A stretch of DNA of 64,000 nt from Pseudomonadota bacterium (GTDB taxonomy: Bacteria > Bdellovibrionota > UBA1018 > CAIMNF01). Position 1 is the stretch's first letter, and each line of letters begins with the position of its first letter. The position numbers and the translations under genes are program-made. Of this stretch, positions 16,613 to 24,906 are shown one piece after another. The DNA is taken from positions 1 through 64,000 of the forward strand of contig JAIXWV010000035.1 in assembly GCA_027491115.1 (NCBI GenBank), given 5' to 3'. The notes beneath the pieces were generated by a model. The model was not told the origin of the DNA and made no database searches. It saw only the letters and a program-made list of their open reading frames with translations.

Positions 16613-17368
16613 TCATTCAACAGTCTTCTTTAGGACCATGCACAGCGAGAGCCCAGGAATCCGGATGCCGAGTCTGGCTAACCATCTGCTAAGATGTGCA
16701 TCGGTGTTCAGTACCCTTCCGATTCCCCGGGTTGCGGGGTGACTTTCGTGGTGCTTCCATTCGCTCACGGTGTGTGAGGATTCCACCTCCGGTTTCACTC
16801 CGAAAAAGAACTCGAGGATTTTCTGGATCACACGGACAAAAAAGAGCAGGTGAAAAAAGTAGAAGGACTCCTCGATTTTGACTTCGGATGGGCTACGGAT
16901 CAAATACATCAAGTGGGCACGATGGTAACGTCGGAAGTGTTTGAGCCTGAGGTCATGAAATGAAAATAGAAGTTGAAAAGCAGGGACGGTGATCAGGAGC
17001 AGGCCGCCCGGTTCGAGCATGGAGATCAGTCGGTTCAACAGGGCCTCGTCATCGGCCACATGTTCAAGAACATCCAGCGCACAAATAGCGCGATACTTGG
17101 TGTCACCGAGTTCTTCGAGACTCTTGAACATCGAGACCCCCGGAGTCGGTCCTGACGGGTCCGGGAATGCAGTATCGACCGCATCGACAGGAGCTCCTGT
17201 CTTTTTATGGAGCTGGAGTGCGAAATAGAGGTCACCCGCTCCGATATCGAGAATTCGGTCCTTCGGTGCGAGGTGCCCATGGGCTTCCAGCACGTGCAAA
17301 ATGAACTTTGCGCGGGAAAGCTCCCAAGGGTGGCGGTGAGGGTTACTTGAGAGTTCTGAAAGGTCCAA
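16613..17368 (-). CDS. Class I SAM-dependent methyltransferase
   Basis: Rossmann methyltransferase: motif I ILDIGAGDLYFAL, motif II acidic VDAVD, motif IV ICALDVLEHVADDEALL, and a post-motif LEPGGLLLITVPAF. This is the UbiG/COQ5-like small-molecule methyltransferase pattern. The frame runs to ATG 17407, but AAAGGAAAT followed by TTG at 17368 inside the end of the upstream gene looks like the true start; this cuts the overlap with the glycosyltransferase gene to 26 bases. Coupling to that gene suggests a glycan or polyprenyl-linked substrate (inference). Confidence 0.82.
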   Translation of the reverse strand: MDLSELSSNPHRHPWELSRAKFILHVLEAHGHLAPKDRILDIGAGDLYFALQLHKKTGAPVDAVDTAFPDPSGPTPGVSMFKSLEELGDTKYRAICALDVLEHVADDEALLNRLISMLEPGGLLLITVPAFQLLFSFHDLRLKHFRRYHRAHLMYLIRSPSEVKIEESFYFFHLLFFVRVIQKILEFFFGVKPEVESSHTVSEWKHHESHPATRGIGRVLNTDAHLSRWLARLGIRIPGLSLCMVLKKTVE

Positions 17369-18647
17369 GGTCGATTTCCTTTGTGATGTCTTCACAGCTG
17401 GCTTCACCCGAAACCAGTCTTGAGTAGGACAATCCTAGCGTGTTGTTTTCAGTCTGAAACCACGCCTCGGAGCGAGAGGTCCAGTCTAGGAAATAGGCGT
17501 TCCCGAGAAAAATTGCAAATCCCAAACAGATGAACAGGAAAGCAGGACGGACCAACGGAGCTGACCGAATGAGCTTTCTATAGGTCAGGGCAGCGAGCAC
17601 GACAAAAAACGGCCAGGCGGCGATGGCCCGAAGGGAGTGGGGGACGCTCTCCCAGGTGAGTGCGGAGGGTAGGATTCCCAAGATGGCTCCGGCCATGATG
17701 AAGCGTATTCCCTCGCTCGGGAGGGTTCTTTTGCGGATCATCATGATGGAGCCTGAGAGTGCTCCACCCACCAGAAGCAGGTACTCGACCGGGCTCATCA
17801 TTCCCACCGCCCCAGTCGAATGTCTCAGGTTGCGATCCCCCGAAAGCATCAGGAAGTCGGGACTCAGGTGACTGAGGAAGTTTTGAATTGCAGACCACAG
17901 GATTTCAAGTACCCCCGAATCATGAAGTGGGCTCATCGGGTGACTGCTCCAGAGCACCAGCATCTCGGCCCGTGCGGTGAATCGAGGATCAACCAGTGTG
18001 CGCCAGAAAACTGGCGCAAGGATGATGCATAGAATTGCCATTGAGTACGATTTCTTTTTCCATCCGAGACCGGGAAGCAAGAGTACCAGCGGAAAGGTGA
18101 GGATCCGTGTACCCGGGTAAGCCAAGGACGCCAATCCGAACGCCAGGGCTCCCAGTACCCAATGGAAGCGCCATTTCAGTGATTCAAAGGCATAGAGGCC
18201 GAGTACGATGAAGCACGCTGAAACGGGTGGATCCCAGGCGATACGTGAGAATTGAAAGACCCAGGGCGAAACACTGGCAAGCAGGGCTGCGGCCAGGGCG
18301 GTCTCTTCATCTTCTTTTTTTCGTACCCAGAGGAAAATGAAGACCACCGTGAGGCAGGTGATGAATGCGGGGAAGGTTCGAAAAGCAGCGGTCGAAACAC
18401 CGAAGATGCGGGTCCAGAGAGCTTCTCCATACAAATAGGGCGCTGTGTAGTAACCCGCCCCGAGACCTGCAGAAAACAAGGGAAAGGCGTTTCCGAAGAG
18501 GTCTTTACCCGTTTCTCCTAGACAAAGCGCATGCGCGGCTCCCACAGCCTCATCCACATAAAATCCGGGAGGCGAACGGTCGGTCGCTATGAATCGAACA
18601 GCATTCAGGATCAGGATGGCCCCGATGGTCCAAGCTCGAAGTGACAT
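17343..18647 (-). CDS. GT-C/PMT-like membrane glycosyltransferase
   Basis: A 434-residue protein with about ten membrane helices. The first external loop carries PPGFYVDEAVG, the acidic motif that in ArnT/PMT-like (GT39/GT83) enzymes helps bind the lipid-linked sugar donor and metal. Such enzymes move a sugar from a polyprenyl phosphate carrier to protein or lipid on the periplasmic side. It is co-transcribed with the methyltransferase. Acceptor and donor are unknown. Confidence 0.78.
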   Translation of the reverse strand: MSLRAWTIGAILILNAVRFIATDRSPPGFYVDEAVGAAHALCLGETGKDLFGNAFPLFSAGLGAGYYTAPYLYGEALWTRIFGVSTAAFRTFPAFITCLTVVFIFLWVRKKEDEETALAAALLASVSPWVFQFSRIAWDPPVSACFIVLGLYAFESLKWRFHWVLGALAFGLASLAYPGTRILTFPLVLLLPGLGWKKKSYSMAILCIILAPVFWRTLVDPRFTARAEMLVLWSSHPMSPLHDSGVLEILWSAIQNFLSHLSPDFLMLSGDRNLRHSTGAVGMMSPVEYLLLVGGALSGSIMMIRKRTLPSEGIRFIMAGAILGILPSALTWESVPHSLRAIAAWPFFVVLAALTYRKLIRSAPLVRPAFLFICLGFAIFLGNAYFLDWTSRSEAWFQTENNTLGLSYSRLVSGEASCEDITKEIDLGPFRTLK

Positions 18648-18663
18648 GACCCCATGATGCCCG

Positions 18664-18682
18664 AATTCGTACTGGATGGAAA
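18664..18682 (+). repeat. Isolated iteron copy
   Basis: AATTCGTACTGGATGGAAA fits the origin consensus completely and sits in the 39-base gap between the TonB receptor stop (18687) and the next minus-strand start (18647), about 6.2 kb from the rest of the array. Confidence 0.7.
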
Positions 18683-18686
18683 CGGC

Positions 18687-20774
18687 TTAGATTCCGGCGC
18701 TGAGTCCGATCGAAAAGTTTCGTGGCATTGCAGGCTCGATGCCGTTGCTTCTCACCCTCGAGAAGTAGGATTCATCGAGGAGATTGAAGACTCCGGCAAA
18801 AACCGTGATGCTCGTTCGTGGGATTTTGGCATCGATCGTGAAATCAAGCACCCGGTAAGACGGTATCCGTCGGTTGGAACTGTTTCCGTCATCTCCAAAG
18901 TGGTCGGAAACAAAGGTGTGGAGCAGGCTCGCCTTGGCGCGGTTTGTGAGATTCGAGTAGAGGCCGTTTTTGATGAGCCATTTCGGTGCATATTGCGGCG
19001 TTTTCCCGGATAGTGAACCCTCCTTGAAGCGGGCGTGAAGAGCGGTGAGGTTGCCGACCCAGTGAAGGTCCATGGATCCACGAAAAATCTCTAGGTCATA
19101 CGCGGCTTCGAGCCCTTGGTGAATCGCCGCTCCGGTGTTCTGGAGGATGTTCCCAACCCGGCCGAACTGATCCGAGTACGAGATCAAGAAGGCAGAGACA
19201 TCCCAGGTGAGGCGCTCGCTCAGGCGATCACGTATCCCCGCTTCGAGCGTCCAAGCATTTGCTGGCTTCAGATCTTCACTGATCAAGTCTCCGTTATTCA
19301 AAGGAACGGTGTCTTGGAATGCCATTGGACGGTAACTCTGCGAAAGATTGAGGTAGGCCTCGTGCTGCGAGTCGAGTTTTTGTTCCACACCAAGGCCGAA
19401 AAGCGGCACATGGACCCATTCGGAAGTGTTGCGGAGCGGGACCACGCTCCCCGAGTTCAAGTTCTCGCGGATCGACTGGTAGATGTTCTCGATCCTGATT
19501 CCGGGAGTGATCGAAGTGTTCCCCCACTCAAATCGTTCCTCAAGGAAAAGGGATACGGTCCGGGTCTTCCTGTCGATGTTCTTCTGGGCCGTTCCCGACG
19601 AGGCATCTGCGCTACTTCCCTGTTCCTGGATGAAGGGGGAGTCCACGGCGTAAAGGAGTACGCCCGAAGACAGGGTGTTTCGTTCTGCAAGGAAAGCGTG
19701 GTCCCATTTGATGCGGGTATCGCTCGCCAAGGTGTAGAAGCTTTGCTTCTGAATCGTATTGGAGGGAGCGTTTGGAGTCCCTCCAAACTGGGTGGCGGAT
19801 CCGAGATTTTGCCGGTAGGAGTCACGAGTGAAACCACCCCCGTATAGCTGTGAGGTCAAAAGGAGCCCCGGGCTGCGTTCATTGCGGTACTCAAGTGAGC
19901 CGAAGTTCCGTCCGAGCTCGAGTCGGTCGTTGGGAGTGGTGGTCAAAGTGCGGTCGACGGCAGGAGACGCAAGTCCCCCCGGCTCACCGTGTTTGGATCC
20001 GTAGACATGGGCCGAAAGAGAGAGAGTCTCGCCCCTGCGGAAGGCGTGGAGCCAATTCATCCGGGCTTGGCCGATATTGTAGCGGCTGTTCGACTGCCGG
20101 AATCCGTCGCTGGAGCGGCTTTGTGCTTCAACCAAAATCGAATCTTTTCCGGAAACCGGAATTTGAGTGCCCAACGAGTAGGTATTCGAGTTGTAGGTTC
20201 CATTACGGAAACCGGACCACAGTTTGAACCCCTCACCGATTTTGGGTTTCCGCAGTTGATAAGAAACTGCCCCACTCGGCATCGGACCATACAGGAGTCC
20301 GGCGCCTCCTCGAAAAAATTCCGTGCGCTCAATCCACTCCGCGGGTGGCTGGTAGTAATTGGCCCCATAGCCGTACATGTCGGCAGCGAGAGGGACTCCA
20401 TCCGCAACGAAGAGCAAATTTTGGGACTCGTGGGGATCTCCAAGTCCTCGAACACTCATGGAGGCGAAGCTCTCGTTGTTGACCTCGCTCACCATGATCC
20501 CGGGTGTGCGCGCAAATTGGTACCGATAGTTGTTGGTCGGAGCCACAGGGGCAGCGCTCGCATCGATGACGATCACTTTCTTCCCCTTTTTGAGAGTGGT
20601 CTCACGTGTTTCCGAAACCATGGGCGATAAGGATTGACGCCAAGAGTCAGAGTCTCCCGTGACTTGGATTTCAGGAAGAGTCAGATCATCTGCAGCCCAG
20701 GCAATCGGCATACGGATTGAGAGCAGAATCGAAACAATCACAAGGCCGATACCCTTATTGATAATCATTATCAT
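18687..20774 (-). CDS. TonB-dependent outer-membrane receptor, iron-regulated
   Basis: A 695-residue receptor of the FecA/siderophore type. After the signal peptide (… SIRMPIAWA) comes a plug with RYQFARTPGIMVSEVNNESF, SVRGLG and FFRGGAGLLYGPMPSGAVSY, then a 22-strand-type barrel with the late motifs YLNLSQSYRPMAFQD, WTLEAGIRDRL and DFTIDAKI. The last residues GLSAGI lack the usual terminal phenylalanine. A perfect Fur palindrome overlaps the first codons, so iron repression is expected. The start is uncertain: ATG 20774 lies where transcription should begin, and GTG 20741 with AAGGG ten bases upstream is an alternative. The ligand cannot be read; ferric siderophore or another metal chelate is likely. 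Confidence 0.9.
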   Translation of the reverse strand: MIMIINKGIGLVIVSILLSIRMPIAWAADDLTLPEIQVTGDSDSWRQSLSPMVSETRETTLKKGKKVIVIDASAAPVAPTNNYRYQFARTPGIMVSEVNNESFASMSVRGLGDPHESQNLLFVADGVPLAADMYGYGANYYQPPAEWIERTEFFRGGAGLLYGPMPSGAVSYQLRKPKIGEGFKLWSGFRNGTYNSNTYSLGTQIPVSGKDSILVEAQSRSSDGFRQSNSRYNIGQARMNWLHAFRRGETLSLSAHVYGSKHGEPGGLASPAVDRTLTTTPNDRLELGRNFGSLEYRNERSPGLLLTSQLYGGGFTRDSYRQNLGSATQFGGTPNAPSNTIQKQSFYTLASDTRIKWDHAFLAERNTLSSGVLLYAVDSPFIQEQGSSADASSGTAQKNIDRKTRTVSLFLEERFEWGNTSITPGIRIENIYQSIRENLNSGSVVPLRNTSEWVHVPLFGLGVEQKLDSQHEAYLNLSQSYRPMAFQDTVPLNNGDLISEDLKPANAWTLEAGIRDRLSERLTWDVSAFLISYSDQFGRVGNILQNTGAAIHQGLEAAYDLEIFRGSMDLHWVGNLTALHARFKEGSLSGKTPQYAPKWLIKNGLYSNLTNRAKASLLHTFVSDHFGDDGNSSNRRIPSYRVLDFTIDAKIPRTSITVFAGVFNLLDESYFSRVRSNGIEPAMPRNFSIGLSAGI
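20759..20773 (-). promoter_or_regulatory. Fur box
   Basis: TGATAATCATTATCA, a perfect 7-1-7 inverted repeat matching the core of the Fur consensus, covers the first five codons of the receptor frame and lies just downstream of the -10. Confidence 0.85.
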
Positions 20775-20777
20775 TAG

Positions 20778-20806
20778 GTATTAACTCGATTCAGAAACCC
20801 CGTCAA
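20778..20806 (-). promoter_or_regulatory. Sigma70-type promoter of the TonB receptor
   Basis: On the minus strand TTGACG (20806-20801), a 17-base spacer and TAATAC (20783-20778). The predicted start of transcription is about 20771-20774, inside the Fur box. Confidence 0.7.
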
Positions 20807-20832
20807 GGCGGAATTCGTGCTAGAGTCCGTGA

Positions 20833-21081
20833 ATGATTCCTGAACAACCAAGAAACTCATATCGCGTGACGTTGGTTCTGCCCTATCGTGAGTCACGACT
20901 TGATGGAGTTTTGATGAAGGCTTTGCGTGAGCAGAAAGACAATCTCAAGTTGAGAGTATTAAGTCGGACTGAGTTCAAGCAGCTCTTCAGGGACAAGCGT
21001 ATTCTGATCAAGGGGCAGGCTGCGACTCCCTCGTCCAGTTTGGCGGCGGGGACCACTTACGTCGACATTCTTGGATTCTGA
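20833..21081 (+). CDS. Small stand-alone S4-like RNA-binding protein
   Basis: An 82-residue protein. Residues 20-80 follow the S4 pattern of pseudouridine synthases and related proteins: RLDGVLMKAL, then a helix with LSRTEFKQLFRDKRILIKGQ and the closing AATPSSSLAAGTTYVDI (compare S-R-t-x-x-k-x-L-I-x-x-g-x-V-x-V-N-G). No catalytic domain follows. It is divergent from the TonB receptor and overlaps the AlkB 3' end by 25 bases. RNA or ribosome binding is inferred from the fold. Confidence 0.65.
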   Translation: MIPEQPRNSYRVTLVLPYRESRLDGVLMKALREQKDNLKLRVLSRTEFKQLFRDKRILIKGQAATPSSSLAAGTTYVDILGF

Positions 21082-22073
21082 TTTTCTTCGAGCAGTTTTT
21101 TATCCATGTATCTGAACCATAGCGGGGGAATCAGAGCCAGAAGAATCATACCCGGATATCCGGTCGGCATTTGAGGCGCATCTTCAAAGTGCCGGAGCAG
21201 GGGGTACTTGCGAGTTGCGTACGCGTGGTGATCAGAATGACGCGAAAGTTCGAACAGGACCAAGCGCGACAGGGGATGGCTCGAGTTCCACGAATGTCGT
21301 GGCAGGACTTTCTCGTATCCACCTCCTTCGAGACGCTTTCGGCCAAGTCCGTAGTGTTCGATGTAATTCACTGATTGAAGCAGGAGCGCGCCGATTCCTG
21401 CACTCATCACAAAAGCCAAGGCTGGAAACGTTCCGAATCCAAAATGAATTCCCGCGATCAGCCCTGCTTGTGCGAGGGTTCCCAAAGCCATTTCAACCGG
21501 ATCCAATCTCCAAGCATTTCGGAATGCAAGCCACAGAGCCCGTATCCAAAAGCGGGGTAAGCTTTCTCCTTTTAATGCGCTTTCCGAGTCTTCAGGCGTA
21601 GCTACATGCTTGTGGTGCCCACGGTTGTGTTCCACATAGAATTGCCAATACAAGGAGGTCATGAGTAGCGACCGAGAGAGGATCCTTTCAAAACGCGATT
21701 TTCTATGCCCCAGTTCATGGGCTGCATTGATGCCAAGCACCCCGCAACAGATCCCAAACGAGAAAACCAACCCGCAGGTCTCGAGTGTAGTCAGGTCAGA
21801 GGAACCAATCCGTGACATGCAAGCAAACAAGCATGCCCACTGGATAGGAACAGTAGCCCAGACAATCCAGTCGAAGGCCTTCGTACCATTCAGGCGCTCT
21901 TCCTCGTGAATGTGATGGTTTCTTCGGTCCGGCTTCAGTAGCAATTCGAGGCAAGGAAGAATTCCAAAGGCGTAGACCACGGTAAAAAAACTACCCACCC
22001 CTTCCGCCGTAAGAGACACGAGGAAGCTTGCAGGAATGGTCCATGCCATGAGGTATTTGAACGAATGGATCAT
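21057..22073 (-). CDS. alkB: AlkB-type alkane 1-monooxygenase
   Basis: Membrane di-iron hydroxylase that oxidises terminal methyl groups of alkanes. All histidine boxes are present: NAAHELGHRKS, then EHNRGHHKHVATPEDSES, then the late NYIEHYGLGR and LSRHSDHHAYATRKYP. The last block with PQMPTGYPGMILLALIPPLW is diagnostic of AlkB rather than fatty-acid desaturases. Hydrophobic helices cover the N-terminal half. Rubredoxin and rubredoxin reductase, its usual electron donors, are not in the window. Its start overlaps the stop of the upstream secreted-protein gene by 4 bases, an odd partner. Confidence 0.9.
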   Translation of the reverse strand: MIHSFKYLMAWTIPASFLVSLTAEGVGSFFTVVYAFGILPCLELLLKPDRRNHHIHEEERLNGTKAFDWIVWATVPIQWACLFACMSRIGSSDLTTLETCGLVFSFGICCGVLGINAAHELGHRKSRFERILSRSLLMTSLYWQFYVEHNRGHHKHVATPEDSESALKGESLPRFWIRALWLAFRNAWRLDPVEMALGTLAQAGLIAGIHFGFGTFPALAFVMSAGIGALLLQSVNYIEHYGLGRKRLEGGGYEKVLPRHSWNSSHPLSRLVLFELSRHSDHHAYATRKYPLLRHFEDAPQMPTGYPGMILLALIPPLWFRYMDKKLLEENQNPRMST

Positions 22074-23896
22074 TCCTTAGGTTTGGACAAAACGTCCTTC
22101 ACATTAATGGAGGACGCTTGTTCCGGATTCAAGACCGTGTCGATCGGCTTGAATGTCGGTATCCCCGCAATTTCGAAAAGTTGCTCTATTTTGATCCGGA
22201 TTGAAACAGACCGGGCTACCTCGCATCGGATACTTCCATCAGCATCAGGTTTTGAACCTTTGGGACATTGCGTGATGATTGCAGCCCGGACGAGCACTGG
22301 GCAAAGATTCATTTCCTGGATGGAACTCGGGTACTTATTCCTTCTTCCTTTGGTATGGAACGACGCAGAAATGGAAACCGGAACTTGCAAGGAAGGATAG
22401 GGAGTTCCCATTGGATCGATACCGCTTTGAGAAGAGGCATGATCCTGCTGGATGGTTTTTTGCATCGCTTCGACCTTGAAGCGGGTCAGTGCCCCTCCCG
22501 GAGCCATGAATTCGCTAAATTGAGGACAGAGTGTGCCCTCACGGGAGTAAAATCCGGAAATGACGGATCCGATACGGACGACCTGCCCGGAGGGCAGAAC
22601 CTCTGTTTTCGCACCGGTAGCTGCCAACAGGATGGCGTTCATCTGTCCGCCATCATGATCCCAATCCTTACTGGCCCAGAGTGAATCGAAATCAGTGTTC
22701 TGAGTTTCGATACAGTCGAGCCTGTGATCGGCCTGATTCGCTTTCGAACCAGGATTCATGCAACATCCGAGCTTCCGATTGATCCTGGAATTGTAATCAA
22801 GGTACGAGTTTTGGTCGCACGCATGCTTCACGTATGATTCGGAGCAGCCCGCTGATCCGATTACGCACGGGGGAGACCAGGCCGGACCCGCTCCTGCGCC
22901 GCCTGTGGCACCGCCTGTGGCACCGCCTGTAGCACCGCCTGTAGCACCGCCTGTGGTACCGCCTGTAGCACCGCCTGTGGCACCGCCTGTGGCACCGCCT
23001 GTGGCACCGCCTGTAGCACCGCCTGTAGCACCGCCTGTAGCACCGCCTGTGGCACCGCCTGTAGCACCGCCTGTGGCACCGCCCGTGCTTCCACCGGTAC
23101 TACCGCCGGTTGTGCCACCACCCATTGGAGTTGGAGTGGGCGTCGGAGTTGCCGATGGTGTCGGTGACGGACTTGGAGAAGGAGATGGACTCGGGGAGGG
23201 ACTTGGAGAAGGAGAAGGGCTGGGAGTCGGATTGTTACAGGTTGCAATCGGCTGACAACTCGAGCGTCCGAAGCTGGAAGTGTAATTCACGGGATTGTTG
23301 CAAAAGCCGTTTGCCACGACTGCATCATCGTAACCATCAGAGTTCGAGTCATTTCCCGTGGCGATGGCAGAGAACGTAGAGTTAGCCCAAAGGTGATCAC
23401 ACTCGGAGTTGTAATCCACCCCTACGCGCTTACATTTGTCTGCCGTGCAAGCAGCGCCGGTTGGGAGGTAAAATGAATCACAACACATGGTGTTCCCGAA
23501 CTTTCTCCACCCGGAATCCTGGTCGTAAATATTCGGGCCGCTAAAGCCGCAGCCACCTTCTCCTGTGGTCCCCTCGACAGTCGCTGCAAGGATGGCGTTC
23601 CTGCAGGCTGCCGGAAATGTGGTCCAAGTTCCATATAGAGCGCTCGGGTCGACACAGGCTTTGGGTTTATTGCTTCCGCCCGTAGAGATGAATTGGGTTC
23701 CCGCTTTCATGGGCACCGATGAACAGGCGCCTTTGAATGTGTTCGATCCAGGAGCCGAAAGCTCGATTGAGTAACCGATACCAAAAGACTCGGGGGCCGT
23801 ACAGCTACAGTTCATCCCGGGAACGGCATTGGCGTAGTCCGCAAACAAAACGAACAAAAGAGTGAAATAGATCTGAATCAATGTACCTTTACCCAT
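22070..23896 (-). CDS. Large secreted protein with SP linker and GGAT tandem repeats
   Basis: Start at ATG 23896, preceded by GAGGGGGAATTGGA; the frame extends to 23917. Signal peptide MGKGTLIQIYFTLLFVLFAD..ANA. The N-terminal 200 residues are cysteine-rich (CSCTAPES, GEGGCGFSGP, MCCDSFYLPTG, TADKCKRVGVDYNSECDHLW). A PSPSPSP linker and a T/P stretch follow, then about 16 G-G-A-T tetrapeptides, then a C-terminal domain with further cysteines and residues DWDHDGGQMNAILLAATG. The repeated tract is encoded by a 12-base minisatellite. A surface-exposed or released protein with two folded ends is the simplest reading. Function unknown. Confidence 0.7.
   Translation of the reverse strand: MGKGTLIQIYFTLLFVLFADYANAVPGMNCSCTAPESFGIGYSIELSAPGSNTFKGACSSVPMKAGTQFISTGGSNKPKACVDPSALYGTWTTFPAACRNAILAATVEGTTGEGGCGFSGPNIYDQDSGWRKFGNTMCCDSFYLPTGAACTADKCKRVGVDYNSECDHLWANSTFSAIATGNDSNSDGYDDAVVANGFCNNPVNYTSSFGRSSCQPIATCNNPTPSPSPSPSPSPSPSPSPSPSPTPSATPTPTPTPMGGGTTGGSTGGSTGGATGGATGGATGGATGGATGGATGGATGGATGGATGGATGGTTGGATGGATGGATGGATGGAGAGPAWSPPCVIGSAGCSESYVKHACDQNSYLDYNSRINRKLGCCMNPGSKANQADHRLDCIETQNTDFDSLWASKDWDHDGGQMNAILLAATGAKTEVLPSGQVVRIGSVISGFYSREGTLCPQFSEFMAPGGALTRFKVEAMQKTIQQDHASSQSGIDPMGTPYPSLQVPVSISASFHTKGRRNKYPSSIQEMNLCPVLVRAAIITQCPKGSKPDADGSIRCEVARSVSIRIKIEQLFEIAGIPTFKPIDTVLNPEQASSINVKDVLSKPKE
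22908..23090 (-). repeat. 12-bp minisatellite, about 15-16 units
   Basis: Head-to-tail copies of CCGCCTGTRGCA (plus strand), each encoding four residues of the Gly-Gly-Ala-Thr tract. Units differ mainly at the R position and in one copy ending GGTA. Because the unit is a multiple of three, copy changes keep the frame. Confidence 0.95.
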
Positions 23897-23961
23897 TCCA
23901 ATTCCCCCTCTTCTCATTATAGGGCAGAAATGACACAGGTGGAATCGCTTAGTTCCAACAT

Positions 23962-24327
23962 TTAAGCAGCTTGAACGTCCTTCATTCTATGAAAAGAGTA
24001 GAGAAGCTGGAGCGTTTCAGAGATTTGCTCCGAGCGAAAAGGTTTCTCAATCATGAAGTTTGTTCGCCCACGAGTAACTCCTGACATTCTAGCGACTGGC
24101 TTTTCGCTCATGACTTGCCGGAGTGCTTGATCGAGCAGGTGCTGCTCAGGCATTTGGATGTCGGAAATGATCAGATCCGAGGTTGGGATCAATTTCAGGG
24201 CCTCCCGCACACTCGTGGTTGTGATGACGTCCAACCTTTGAGTCAGACCCAAGATGATGTCCTTTAGAATTTCACAGATGAGCGGTTCGTCATCGATGAT
24301 CAGCAGCACAGGTTTTTTCGGAGTCAC
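23962..24327 (-). CDS. Stand-alone response-regulator receiver protein
   Basis: A CheY-like receiver of 121 residues with a GTG start behind AGAGGGAT. Acidic pocket IIDDEP near residue 11, phospho-acceptor in LIISDIQMPE near residue 55, and the lysine in MIEKPF near 93. The region between strands 4 and 5 is short. No output domain is present, so it acts through protein contact. No cognate kinase is adjacent; a hybrid kinase lies at 47987-50182. Confidence 0.85.
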   Translation of the reverse strand: MTPKKPVLLIIDDEPLICEILKDIILGLTQRLDVITTTSVREALKLIPTSDLIISDIQMPEQHLLDQALRQVMSEKPVARMSGVTRGRTNFMIEKPFRSEQISETLQLLYSFHRMKDVQAA

Positions 24328-24382
24328 ATGGCGATCCCTCTGATAATCGGATCGGCAAAACCTTGGCGGATCTTGAGGGAAA

Positions 24383-24865
24383 TCAGAGTTCCTGGAATTG
24401 ATCCAAAATAACTGGAATTTGATCGTGTCGGGTCTTGGCCAGCAGGATCAAACGAACGGCCTCGCTTTGGCGGATCTTCCCCTGCTGGAGTAAAGTACAC
24501 AAAGTGCCTTCAACCGGATCGGTGAGAGTGTAGATCTCTGGGTGTTGGGGCCAAAGATTGTCCATCTCATTGCTCCCGCCCATACAGAGGGGAATCAGGT
24601 GGTCGATCTTGAAGTTTCTTCTTCCTTGCTGCGCAATTCTTGTGCCCAGGGTGCGGTCATAGAGAGCAACTACTTGGTCTTTCCTCTCGGACTTTACCGC
24701 ACGTGCACAATAAGCGATGCGCTCAGGGTACCGGTATTCACTGGGGGTTTTGCACATGGATCCCGGAGTGAGTCTGGAATTTGGGATACGAGGCCAAGGC
24801 TCAGCAGCGTTCGCAGTGAGGGCAATCCCGAGAGCCAAACAAATGAGAGCGGTGATGACTTTCAT
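24383..24865 (-). CDS. Secreted HNH-type nuclease
   Basis: Start at ATG 24865 with GGGAG upstream. Signal peptide MKVITALICLALGIALTANA. The HNH core reads KIDHLIPLCMGGSNEMDNLWPQH, with DH as the catalytic pair and the downstream NLWPQ typical of exported HNH endonucleases. An earlier ALYDRTLGTRIAQQGRRN segment is the usual helix before the core. Cysteines (SMCKT, AYCAR, PLCMG, TLCTL) could form disulfides. It should cut nucleic acid outside the cytoplasm, for nutrition or attack on prey DNA; that role is inference. Confidence 0.8.
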   Translation of the reverse strand: MKVITALICLALGIALTANAAEPWPRIPNSRLTPGSMCKTPSEYRYPERIAYCARAVKSERKDQVVALYDRTLGTRIAQQGRRNFKIDHLIPLCMGGSNEMDNLWPQHPEIYTLTDPVEGTLCTLLQQGKIRQSEAVRLILLAKTRHDQIPVILDQFQEL

Positions 24866-24906
24866 TTTTACTCCCTGTGTAATAGCATCCCGAAGTTCAG
24901 AGTTCA

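Noticed and set aside
18035-18336. Two iteron-like sites inside the GT-C gene as binding sites
   Set aside because: They are degenerate and lie in coding sequence. An equally good match occurs in the unrelated DUF1460 gene (28349-28366), so chance or codon bias explains them.
20811-20820. GAATTCGTGC before the TonB receptor promoter as an iteron
   Set aside because: Only the first nine bases resemble the consensus; the TGGAA half is missing.
22908-23090. Tandem 12-bp repeats as a CRISPR array
   Set aside because: There are no spacers; units are contiguous, encode a glycine-rich tract in frame and have no cas genes nearby.
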